Source: Gnetum montanum (Eukaryota; Streptophyta; Gnetopsida; Gnetales; Gnetaceae). Taken from it: a stretch of DNA of 64,000 nucleotides. The translations under genes were made by a program, and so were the position numbers. Of the stretch, positions 8,672-19,696 are shown in pieces. Position 1 is the first letter of the stretch. Every line of letters begins with the position of its first letter. The notes beneath the pieces were generated by a model. That model did not search any database. It had not been told where the DNA came from and saw only the letters and a list, made by a program, of their open reading frames with translations. The DNA lies in assembly GCA_015680685.1 (NCBI GenBank), contig MNCI01008343.1, positions 239,990 through 303,989 of the forward strand, written 5' to 3'.

Positions 8672-10363
8672 ATGGCCAAAGCATTTGGATTGTGGATGCT
8701 GTCACTACTCTTCTTTATCTTCACGGTCGCAGATGCATCTTCTTCGAACGAATCCCAGAAACTAAGGCGTCCAATACCGGCCCTGTTTATCTTTGGCGAC
8801 TCGACTGTGGATTCTGGGAACAACAATTATCTGATCTCCCCCACCAAGGCCAATTTCGAGCCCAATGGCAGGGATTTCCCCGGTGGTATAGCCACAGGCC
8901 GCTTCTGCAACGGAAAGCTTGCCACTGACATTTTCTGTAAGTGATCTGATCACTATGTAATATAATCTATCCTCCATAGGAAGCCCGTTTGATTACTGTT
9001 TCAAGATATAAACTATGCGATTTGATTTCTATCGGTTTTGGCATGTGCATGTAGCCGAAAGGCTGGGTCTTCCGGACACAGTTCCTGCGTTTTTGGATCC
9101 AGAGTTCCAGGGTCAGAGGATTTTAACTGGCGCCAGCTTTGCCTCTGCGGCATCCGGCTACTTCGATGCTACGCCTCAGGAAACTGTAATAAGACTGATC
9201 TCTATTCTTTTGTCTTGGTGTAGAAATCCAATTTTCTCTCTGTACAAATGGGTTAGGATATGGGACTAAAAAAGTCTAAGAAACAGGAACAGATCACCCA
9301 ATTACTTTTGCATGGATTCCACGTATCTGTGGACAGATGTTAAAGAGCTACATAATCTTTTAGCCTACAGTTTCTTAGAAAATCATTTTAGCTTGAGATC
9401 TCTTAGGTCTTACTAGATGAAAAATAACTAAGACAGTCTTAGTCATGAAATCCTTGCTTTCGGAGGACACATCAGGATTACTAGAAATTTAGCAATGGCA
9501 TGGCTTCTTAAACCCGATATATAATTCTATATAAATGATAAGGATTACACTTATAGTTTTTGGGTCTATTGTTTTAGGGTGTTCTGACAATCGGACAACA
9601 AGTGAATCTGTTCCGGCTATACAAGCTGAGGCTTCTGGGTCTTGTTGGCCCAGTGAATGCGAGCAAAATAATATCGGAAGGCCTCTTCATCATCAGCGCA
9701 GGCACCGTGGATTTCACCAACCTTTATTATCTAAATCCGCTGATGCAGCTGCAGTTCGACGTGCAGCAGTACCAGAATATTCTGCTCAAGGGTCTCACTG
9801 ATTTCACTCAAAACATATACGCCGATGGTGGCAGGCGCCTCATCGTCATGAGCCTGCCTCCGTTCGGGTGCCTGCCTTCACAGATCACTCTGCACAATCT
9901 CTTCAAGGGCAAGTGCGTGGACAAGATGAACAAAGTCGCCAATGAAACCAACGCCAGAATGAAGGAGCACCTTAATTCCCTCACATCCAGTCTGCCTGGC
10001 CTTTCTGCTCAGATCATTAACGTTTACGACATTCTTCTTCAGTTGTCGCTTAACCCACAAAAATACGGTAAGGATTCCCACTCGGATAATTGAGAATTCT
10101 CCGAAATCATCGAGAATCAATGAATTGTGAAGTGATCAATGAATGATTCGATGGTTTGTTCTGCGATTACGTGATTTGCAGGGTTTGAAGAAGCGAGAAG
10201 GGGCTGCTGTGGTACTGGTTTAATAGAGGCTTCGATTCTGTGCAACCCGCTGGTACCTGCGTGTAAGAACGCGTCTACTCATGTGTATTGGGATTCCTAC
10301 CATCCCACCACTGCTGCTTACAAATTCTTAGTCGACACCTTATTTAAGGAACTAAGAGTATAA
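8672..10363 (+). CDS. GDSL esterase/lipase (SGNH hydrolase), four exons, apparently complete
   Basis: A secreted plant serine esterase/lipase. Exons by GT-AG and phase: 8672-8936, 9055-9185, 9578-10067 and 10182-10363, giving 355 residues, normal for the family. Residues 1-22 are a signal peptide (hydrophobic 6-20). Block I is [11 protein letters not shown] with nucleophile Ser44. Block II is [11 protein letters not shown] (Gly114). Block III reads SAGTVDF, with Val176 in place of the usual oxyanion-hole Asn. Block V is DSYHPT, with Asp333 and His336 completing the triad. ATG 8672 is preferred because it gives the signal peptide and follows a TATA box by 79 bp. No stops or frameshifts are seen. 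The natural ester substrate cannot be told, and the missing Asn could lower or change activity. The gene sits between element A and an AT-rich intergenic stretch. Confidence 0.93.
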
Positions 10364-10543
10364 TGTGCTTTGGGTTTGTCTACTGTGTATCTGGATTCAG
10401 TAGCTGTATTTATCATTGTATGACAAACTCGTAGTCGACACCGTAATTATGGAAACACCGTAATTAAGGAAATAACACCATAACATGCTTTGGGTTAGCT
10501 TACTGTGTATCTGGATTCAGTAGCAGTACTTATTATTATATGT
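10319..10543 (+). repeat. tandem duplication of the GDSL 3' end
   Basis: Sequence spanning the last 14-15 codons and the early 3' UTR (from TACAAATTCTTAGTCGACACC at about 10319) is repeated from about 10423 (GACAAACTCGTAGTCGACACC). Shared stretches include TGCTTTGGGTT and ACTGTGTATCTGGATTCAGTAGC. The second copy has an extra internal ACACCGTAATTA repeat. It lies wholly in the 3' UTR or flank, so the protein is unaffected. Confidence 0.85.
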
Positions 10544-13500
10544 TGAGTTTCCCGTCATGGCCGGTAGACATTCCGCCTTCAGACGTACCATTGTAACTCC
10601 AAACTCTAATCATTATTTAAATTTGAATTCATTTTTTAACTTTTGGTTCACATCATTTTTCATAAACGAAGCATATATTTAACACAAAAAACTAAGCCAT
10701 AGATTTGATTTCAAAGGATAAATTCGGCTTTAAAAAATTCTTTAACTCAAAGGGTTTTATTTTGAGATCTACAGAGAATTATGTTTCTAAAGGTAACATA
10801 AAGTTTGTTTATTAAAAGTAACTCAAAGTTTCTTTATTTACAATTAAGATGCATTAGAGATTAAGTATCACAAAATAATAATAAGGTGCATACTTAGAGA
10901 GATCTTCCCATACAAAAACTATGTATTTTATGTCCTATTAATAAAGATATGATGAGGTTTACAAAATTGGGTTTGCTTTAACAAAGCATGAGCATAAGCA
11001 ATAAATGGGTAAAGGCTTTAAGTTGTGTAGAAAGCTTTGGGATGAAAATGAGCATAAGCAATAAATGGGTAAAGGATTCAGATATGTTAGGATCATGAAG
11101 TGGTAAGAGAGATCATTATCTTCTTATTTGTGCAATGCAAAAATTGAACAATTAAAAGATTCAATAGGAGCAAGGATAATTTGCAAACAAGAATTGAGGT
11201 AGTTACTCAAGGGTTGGGGTAAATAGGAGGGGGGCTAGTAAGGTAGGGTAAGAACTACAGACATGGAGATATTATGGATTAGCAAAGTGAGTTGGAAATT
11301 ATGGTGGAATTTTGATAGGGATAGGGATATAGGGTAGATAAATTCTAAGTAGAAGTGAAGTGCATAATGATATTTCTTAATTACCAAGGAGAATGCCTTG
11401 GTAGTAAAGCACAAGGCTACAAGTTTTAAACTACTTTAGATAGGTTGTAGAGTTAGATAGGAGAGTCTAAGTATTACCTCCCTAACCAATAATACTATTA
11501 ACCATTAACCAAGAGACAAGTAAAATACATTTGTTTACCTTTAATGAATAGACATGATCCAAATATGGAAAGAGACATCACTTTACAATGTGATAAAACC
11601 CACTCAAGTAACTTTGAAATGGGAGTGTAAGATGCATACTTAGTCAAATCCAAAGCTTAGAGCTATTCAAAAAAGCTGCTTTGCTAAAGGTACATCAATG
11701 GATTCAAGTAGAAGATCTACATACAACTAGAAACATACCATTAAAAGATCAAGTGTTAATTCTTGAATTTATCAAATCAATGCATAAAACATTTGCAATG
11801 ATCAAGCCAAATATAACCCATGGGTAACTCCTATATAGGGCTAGCATCATAAAAAAATCTAAACTCAACTTTGCAAATACAAACATAAAATATAATTGCA
11901 CTCAAAACATCTATCCCTACATATTTAATTCAAAATAAAATAAAATAATGTTTATACTTTCTTTCTCACATAAATATGCACTCTCTCAATTACAATACTA
12001 TTGTTAAACTTAATGAAATGTAACCAAGATTTGTAATCGCTTAATTTAGCAAATTTTCAAAGTCCTAGTTAATTGAATTTTTTTTTAAATAACAAAGTCC
12101 ATTTCTTTTATATTTTTCATGGCTTTTTATGAAAGACCAAATATGATTTTGGTCATCAATGTTTTTACAAACCTACAAAACACCTTAAGAAATACCTTGA
12201 ATAATATCTAAAATGAAACTTAAATGTACAATGTTAGTCCACAACAAATACTATTTCAAAGAATTCATATCATCAAGATACTTCCTAAAATTAATATGCA
12301 AAAAAAAAAAACATGAAAATCATCATATTTATTATGTTGGAAAAAAAGTATCTCATAAGGAACCATATATCTCAAACAAAGAAGGGGAAAAGATTATAAA
12401 GGGAAAAACATGAGGTGTACCTAAGAATATAATAGGCCTTTATAACTAATAAACTAGGTCAATCATAAGAAACTATATAAACTTGAGTTCTTAAGCCTGA
12501 ATAAAATATTGTCCAAAGGGAAGGTAGGGTCTAAAGATGAAATTTTCAACTTTATTTGCAAAGTTATTTAGTTGTTCTCATTGCTAATAGAAAGATTTTC
12601 CATATTAGACCTCTCATCCTAAATCTCTTATATATATGTTCTCATATTTTCTTAAACTCAGGCTTCCTGCATGAGATGAACACATGAAATGACAACGTAC
12701 TAGCTATAGCTCCCCCTCATCCTCCTCATTAGAATCATGATTACTAATATTTAGAAACTTATTAAAGACTCAGAAATCTTAAAATTGAAGATCAATAGCA
12801 TCAATATGTCTTTTCATTGCCACTTTAAGATTTTCATTAATCTCACAATCTTTTTATTAATGTCATGAGGTTCTTCCACTTTATTCCTAAGCTCATAGGG
12901 AAGTGTAGTTGTAGCTTAATCAAGTGATCTCTAATATGTTTGTTGCTATTGCTACTCACTTGTTTTTGATTTAGAATTTATAAAAAAATAAATAACTATA
13001 TTAGGATTAAAAAACCTAAGATGATGGAAAGTATACACACTAAATGCCTGAAAAGAAAATCTTCTATTAACACAACATGCCATAAAGATATAGCATTATG
13101 TTTTTAACAAGAAAGCATACTATGGAAAACCAAATAACCAAGGTTCAAGAGAGTTTCAATCAAAACACAATTTGTTAACATTGAATAAGATAGGCATATT
13201 CAAAATTGCTTAATATCATAACCATATTATGCATAATGATAAATAGACATGATGATGAAAAGAAGCTAGCTTAGGATAGGCTTCTCTTTAACATTTTACT
13301 AAGCTCTTAGATAACACTTTTAATTTCTCTAAGATACTTAATCAATTCCTTCAAGGCCTCCACACATTCAACACCATTGTTAATCATTGTAGATGTTATG
13401 TCAAAGGCATTTAATTATGATCATAGTGCCTTTTCATATAAGCAAAGTTAAAATACAATTATTAAATGAGATAATCAAGTTCTTTTATTATACTTTTTTA

Positions 13501-15836
13501 TCGTAATGATAATAAAAATAGCCCATGAAAATTAAGCAATACTTCCAAATGTGGATAAATTAAGTAGAAAAAAAAATCCTTAATATCAATCTCTCTGATA
13601 TTACATTTTACTAACTTCAGTGTTAATATTTGTTAGCAAGTGGGCATTCTCCCTCACCAATAATTGTTGCCTCTACAATGTTTTAAAATGTGTCTTAGTA
13701 AAAATTGTAACTTAGAATTCCTTGTGTGTGGAGGCTTTCATACTTTTTAGCATGTTTACCTTACTTACAAATGACACACATACTCCCAATAACTCATACA
13801 TCTCACACTCATACACAAACCAACATATTTGCTATGTATTCTTTTACTTTTTGATAAAATATATAAGACACTAAATACCTAGCATATAAATTTCAACTTA
13901 ACCATAAAAATTATAAAGTACTCACAAGCTCACATAAGAGACTTGAAACAATTATCCATAATATGTGTACAATCTTTTAGGATTGGTTATAAGGATGAAA
14001 ACTCATAAGACCATACCAAAAACTTGGGCCTTTCATTTTCTTTGTTATTTTTGGAGTTTTTTTTTGTTATTAATAGGTTATGCTAATGTATTCTATGTAT
14101 TATTCTTAACATAATTTTATTTTTGGGATATAAAATCCCCTACCTTTGAAAAAGAAAACAAAAAAAATCTTTTAGCAAATCTTTGATATCACTATGAAAT
14201 GGAATAGCTTGCTCGCTAGTGTAGAAAATTAAAAATAAAATTGTAAATTTGTTAGAATATAATCATAACACAATATACAATCATCAATTTCATAACTATT
14301 CAAGATTATTCATAATCACTTGTAAACAAGTTGTGACAAAAGGGCATGACTTATTGTGCAAATCATTATGACTTTATCCGTGGAACATAAATAGCCATTT
14401 ATCGGTTATGAAGAAGTGACAAGGACATAAGAACACATGGTAAGAAATAATTGAAGATAAAGAGAACAATATGTACAAGTAATGATGAATCACAAAAGTT
14501 GCTAGATATAACGTTGCATAGAAGACAATCAGAATTGGAACCACAAGAAATTGAAGATACATGTCCAAAGTAAGAAAGTAGTCAGTCCTAAGAAATGAAA
14601 TCAACAAAGGAGCCATTATGATTCATAGATTAGTAATGATGAGTTGAGAAGCCAAAAGTTTATCAACTTATTCATAATAAAATAAGTGAAGCTCCAATCC
14701 AAATTTCTAAATAAGACAAGAAGATCCAAAGAAAACTATTCATAGTTTATTTTAGTTTCCTAAAGAGGAAGAGAAAACCATCCAAGAGGTTATGATGGAA
14801 TCAAGAAGATGACTACAAAGAGGGATGGGCTCAATTGAGGTAGCAATTCGTAACAGGTCAAATTGTGGATCTTTGAGGAGTCCAAGTAGGCTCAACCTAT
14901 GTAAGATTGAACAACATGAAGAATTCCCAAGAAGACTTGTCATGAGTAATAGGTAAAGGCAAGCATTATAAAAATGTAGCCAAAAGAAAGAGAGAAAGAA
15001 AGAAGAAAAATTCGTTACAAAGAAGAGATTTGTAACAAGATTAGAAGACACCAAGAATGACTATAGAATGTGGATAATATGGTTATGAAAGATGTATAAT
15101 GTTGAGTTTTTTAATCAACAAGTTATGTGTTACGTTTTCTTATAACCTAAATGATCCTAGTATAGTTAGAGTTATCTAAGAGATATAAATCCAAACTCTA
15201 ACAAACGTTTCCTTTTTTGTTTTTGGTTATTTTATTTTTTTAATTTTCTTATGAGAAATGCCTCAAGTAGTTAGCTCATTGCTTGAGAAAGTGTTTGAAA
15301 GTAATTATGTTCTTTTATTTTTTTATAATGTGGTGTTCCTTGAAGAGCATACATGGCACCACCTAGAGTTCCAAAAATATCTACCTAAATAATCACAAGC
15401 ACTTGCCAACGTATTAAGAACATAAAATACAAGTTAGTTCAATGGTTAGGAGTGTATTGAGTATGGAATTAATAATATAGGAAAATATAAATGATGCCTC
15501 AAGTGTGACTTAAACTCATAACCTCTTACCTAACAAGACAATAAACTAATTGCTTGAGCTACCTATAATTGGCTTAAGATAACTAAGATACATCCCTAAG
15601 TTATTCATGTCAAGATCTAACCTCCTTGCTTGTAGAATAGGGGATGTGCCAGACCTCAAAAGCCTTAGTTCTAGCTACGTACATACCATTATAACATAGT
15701 TTGTAAGGAATCAAGTAATGTATTTCTTATAAAAGATGTGATGGTTAAGTTAGCATGGAACCCAAGATGGATCTTCAATCCCATTTGACTATTTGGAGAG
15801 AAGTAGTGTTTTAACCACTAATAAAACATACTTTCT
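10544..15836. other. AT-rich intergenic DNA, no supported gene
   Basis: About 5.3 kb of strongly AT-rich sequence. A 28-bp direct repeat (ATGAGCATAAGCAATAAATG then GGTAAAGG) occurs at 10988-11015 and 11048-11075, 60 bp apart. The hydrophobic minus-strand frames at 14374-14616 and 14752-15054 show no domain, no splice context and composition typical of chance frames. Apart from the possible SINE listed separately, I see nothing definite. Confidence 0.6.
15430..15570 (-). repeat. possible tRNA-derived SINE fragment
   Basis: Read on the minus strand, GGTAGCTCAAGCAATTAG (plus 15546-15563) resembles an RNA polymerase III A box. GAGTTTAAGTC (plus 15507-15517) resembles a B box about 40-50 bp downstream, the spacing found in tRNA genes. 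It does not fold as an intact tRNA by eye, and element ends are not visible. A second A-box-like TTAGTTCAATGGTTAGGAG lies in plus orientation at about 15434. Tentative. Confidence 0.3.
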
Positions 15837-16615
15837 TGATGAAACATCATAAGAGAGGTTGTGTTGATGCTTGCCCGTTGATGCATAGTAGGATGCGTTG
15901 ATGCAAACATGTCGATGCTCATGCAGTCATTCATTGCCTATAAAAAATGCAAGCATCCCTTGCATTTATGAAACCTTTCAATCATAGAGTTTGTCGAATT
16001 CTTAAATTTTATTCCTTCCAAAGCTAGAATATTTCCCTCTAAGTGCCTGCAACATGGATATATGAGATTGTATGGAGTTCTACTCAAATGCTCATGTACC
16101 TGGACACATTGGCATGATTGGCAATAAAATCAAGATTTTCTACATTCATTGTAGCACTTAAAATAGTTTATTATTTTCTTCAGTATGACCACTTTGAGCA
16201 TTACCTATTAATGCTTGGTAATCCTAGTAGTAGATACCTGTATGCCCAGTAGTATATACTTGGTAACCTAATAACATTAGTATAAGTTCAAGATGTATAT
16301 GGCAAGTAGGAACGATTACTTCACATTAGGTTAGCTAACTTAATAATTAGTTATTTAATTTAATTACTAAATATTTATTTTATTGTTAAGTAATTAAGAG
16401 AACATATAATAGAAATAATTATACAAGTACATATCTTTTAACCATACATATAGTTAGACACAAGTGTGGATTAAGAAGACAATAATTTGCAACTCCATAA
16501 TTCATTGTTAGGAATATTGACTACTTAGGTAATTAAGTCTATGGAATTTGACCAGATCACTAGTGAATGCTTTTGATTTGTATGGTTGGGCATAGGGGAT
16601 ACTTGCCACTCATCA
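15837..16615 (+). repeat. element C 5' LTR (779 bp)
   Basis: Starts TGATGAAACATCATAAGAG and ends CCACTCATCA. U3 lacks the GATATC array of the other elements and instead has repeated TTGATGC-type words. The TATA box TATAAAAA is at 15949-15956. It matches the LTR at 59507 along its length with much divergence. Confidence 0.85.
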
Positions 16616-16616
16616 T

Positions 16617-16635
16617 TAGTGTTGTTACTAGGGAC
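16617..16635 (+). other. element C primer binding site, decayed
   Basis: TAGTGTTGTTACTAGGGAC occupies the PBS position. Compared with the tRNA-Asp-type site TGGCGCCGTTGCCGGGGAC it differs at six positions, all C-to-T or G-to-A. Confidence 0.7.
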
Positions 16636-16787
16636 TTAGTTTAACTAAGTGAAATATTATCAACTAGTGAATTTTTATAAAATCGTAGTAAGGAAAACAC
16701 AATGAGAGATCATTCATCATATTAATAATAATAAAATTATCTCAAGGCACACTTAAGACATTACTAAAATCACTTCTTCTCACAAGA

Positions 16788-18715
16788 ATGAATCTCCACT
16801 ACATGGAAACAAATCTAATACGTAATAAGAGAGGATGCAAAGGACTACTGGTAAGAAGCCTTAGTAGCTGAAGGTAGTCTATAGACATCTAGATACCTAT
16901 TATTCAAACTTCACCTTCATACTCCACTAGGGTGAGCAATTATAGTGAAGAGATATGGATGGTAGCATTGTGTTACCTCATGATCAATCTATTCCCACCA
17001 TGCTCATGATCCAACTCATGAGACTAGGCATTGAAATAATAGGACCTGAGTGTGAAACCATGGATAGAGTCTCTAGGGACTACCAACCTATAGAAGCATA
17101 ACTTTCGAAAGATAAATGCATGAAGGCCCACTATGAAGCCTCCAAGGGCAAATGAGTCCCATAATCACTATTCTTACAATTACATAAAGAAAACATTAAT
17201 TTCTTTTAAGGGCACTCTCAATACACGAATTCTCCCCCTTTATTTGAGGAGGACACCCTTCACTAACAGTTACAGTTAACTTTGAAGAACTTTGGTGAGG
17301 GTAGCATAGAGTCCAAAGGTTAAAGAACCTCAAAAGACAAGTCTCCTAGTCACTCATCTAAGGAAAAATAAAACAACAAAGAGAAGCATAAAGATAAGGA
17401 GAAGGATCAGGTAAAGGACCAAAAGAGAAGGACTAGAAGGAATCATTCTCCTAGTCCTTCAACTTCACCATACTCCTTATCATCAAATTTTGATAAGAGG
17501 ATCCAAAATAGAGATAGAGATAAGTATGATTGGGATTGAGATGGAGATGATAGGAGGCCTCATCATGATGATAGGAACTATGATAGAAGTCAACACAGAG
17601 AGGAAGAAGAGCATCATCAAGAAAGGAGGCACAATAAAACTCACCATAGGAGGCATGCTCATAATAGGGGCCACCATGGATGTGATGACAATGAAAAACC
17701 ATTACTAAACACTAGAAATATGTTGAATGTTTCAAAAGTAGTTGGAATCCCCACTAGGCATCAAATGGATAGTAGGATCAAAAGGCTAGACATGAATAGT
17801 ATTCCCAAATTTTAGGGGAATATAATGCTAATTCACAACATCATTTGCAAGCTTTTCATGATGCTTGCACCTTACAAAACATTAAGAACAAGAGGAAGAA
17901 GCTAAAATTATTTTCAAAGATACTTATTAAAGAAGTAAAATGTTGGTACTGGTCTTTGGAGCAAGAATCCATTTGCAGATAAAGTACAATGCTAAAGTTG
18001 GTTAAAAATAAGTACCATATGTACTCTAGAGTGTCCAATTTAAGGAAATAGATACAAGGGTGGAAGCAAGGAAACCATGAGTCCTTGGATGTAACTTTGG
18101 GCATGTACTACTCTCTCTTACATAGATGCCCAGGCCATGGATTCTTTCAAAGTAAGTAGCTTTGCCACATCATAGATGGGCTTCGAAACAAAACATGGGA
18201 AACTCTTGGGGTCTATGCCCAAGGAAGACTTTCTAATGTGTGAGCCCATCATATCCAAAGACTAGTTCAACAAGTGATAAAAGAAGAAGGGGAGTTGAAA
18301 AATGTGAAAGTGCAGAGGAATATAAAAGAAACATCTTCATTCACAAGAGGGAGGTTTGCTTTTATGATTCAAGGAAGGAAACATCATTAAATAAAGTGGT
18401 GTAGAGAAAAATATTGCCAATACAAAAATCTATCACTAAAATATTGGCTAATGTGGATAAAATGTGCGACTCCTTAGATGAGAAGTTCTAGACTACTCTT
18501 AAAATTGTGGAGGAGAAGGTAGAGTAGGGAAGTAGTGATCGAGATAGAAGGAGAAGGAAAGATACAGAGAGGGATTATCATCCACAAAAAGGTATGGTTG
18601 TAATGGTTGGTGAGATTACAAATTTAGAAACAAATGATGATGGATGCAATATCCTCCAATATGAACATTCCAAAGGATGTTGTCTTGTGCTATTGCATCT
18701 AGAAGAATTTGAGAT
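16788..18715 (+). pseudogene. gag: element C gag, 5' part (broken)
   Basis: Homologous to the gag of A, D, F and G: the TLREW-region relic near 16940, a charged Arg/Asp/His-rich tract at 17340-17690, the gag core from 17721 (IPTRHQMDSRIKRLDMNS) through LRK.IQGWKQGNHESLDVT, and a decayed Cys/His motif near 18640-18680. The start is uncertain because the likely ancestral ATG, about 25 bp upstream, appears as ATC. Many stops. The sequence is interrupted at 18715 by element B and resumes at 26274-26279 in register. Confidence 0.8.
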
Positions 18716-19564
18716 TGATGAATCATGGTTTGTCAGGCCCCGATATTGAATCCTTGATATCGGGTACATGATATCGTGGCCTAGATAATGATATCGGATA
18801 CACGATATCATGATTCCTGTCTAAGCCTATAAATATACATTTGGGTGCATAGGAGAAGAGGGAAGATAATGTTAGAGTAGAGTCTTTTTGTCAGTTTTCA
18901 ATTCTTTCCCCAATGCACGTGCATAGTGTGATGATTGTAATTGTACAAAATCTTTATTTAAGTGTGATGTACTTGGACACGTACATGATCAGTAATAAAG
19001 ATCGAGATTACTCCATCATTGTAGCATTCAATTAATTTTTAATTGTTTAATTGTTATTGTTATTTCTTATTTTCTTAGTTAATATTTCTTTACCATCATT
19101 TACTATTTCTATTGTTAAATGTAGAATGAGTACGACTTAATGATGAACATTTAAGTGTAACTACTTGGTAACCTAGTAGCGTATATAGGAGTACTCAAGT
19201 AATATGTGCTTGGTAATCCCAGAAGTAGTACATGAGGTCCAAGATGTGTACGGATGATTAAAGGATGGATGCTCATCGTACTTAGGCTAATTTAGATTTT
19301 TCTTCTCATTGCCTATCAACTTAAAATAAGATTATTTTCCATTGTCTCTAGGAGTAGCACTAGTTTAGGATCACATCATACACCTCACTCTGGACTAAAT
19401 CATACTTGACCAAGTAAATACTAGTCTAGGTGGGAAGACAGTGAACTATGATCAATGTGTAACTATCTAGATACCACAACTAGTCCATCTGCAAAGTTCG
19501 ACTGGATCATGTGTGAATGCTCATATTCATATGGTTGAGTGTAGGGATACCTAACCACTCATCA
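18716..19564 (+). repeat. element B 5' LTR (849 bp)
   Basis: TGATGAATCATGGTTTGTC...CCACTCATCA. U3 carries a GATATC array with two inverted repeats: CCCGATAT/ATATCGGG at 18739-18746 and 18757-18764, and CATGATATCGTG/CACGATATCATG at 18767-18778 and 18801-18812. TATAAATA is at 18828-18835. Confidence 0.93.
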
Positions 19565-19565
19565 T

Positions 19566-19583
19566 TGGCATCGTTTCCAAGGA
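19566..19583 (+). other. element B primer binding site
   Basis: TGGCATCGTTTCCAAGGA sits one base past the LTR, tRNA-Asp-like with several transitions. Confidence 0.7.
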
Positions 19584-19696
19584 CGATGCTAGTTATTTAG
19601 ATTAGTTACATCATCCAAGATTGCTGTAACGAAGCCTTGATGATATATCTTTTAAAAAGAAGTAATTGCAAATAAGTCACATAAAAATTCACAACA

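Noticed and set aside
14374-15054. Two hydrophobic minus-strand ORFs
   Set aside because: Composition follows local AT-richness; no domain, no splice context, no homologous copy in the window.
15100-15210. Possible Ty1/copia LTR edge (minus-strand TGTTAGAG start)
   Set aside because: No second copy, PBS, PPT or other LTR end could be found.
17451-17708. Overlapping ORFs on both strands
   Set aside because: Shadow frames of the purine-rich His/Arg/Asp tract of element C gag.
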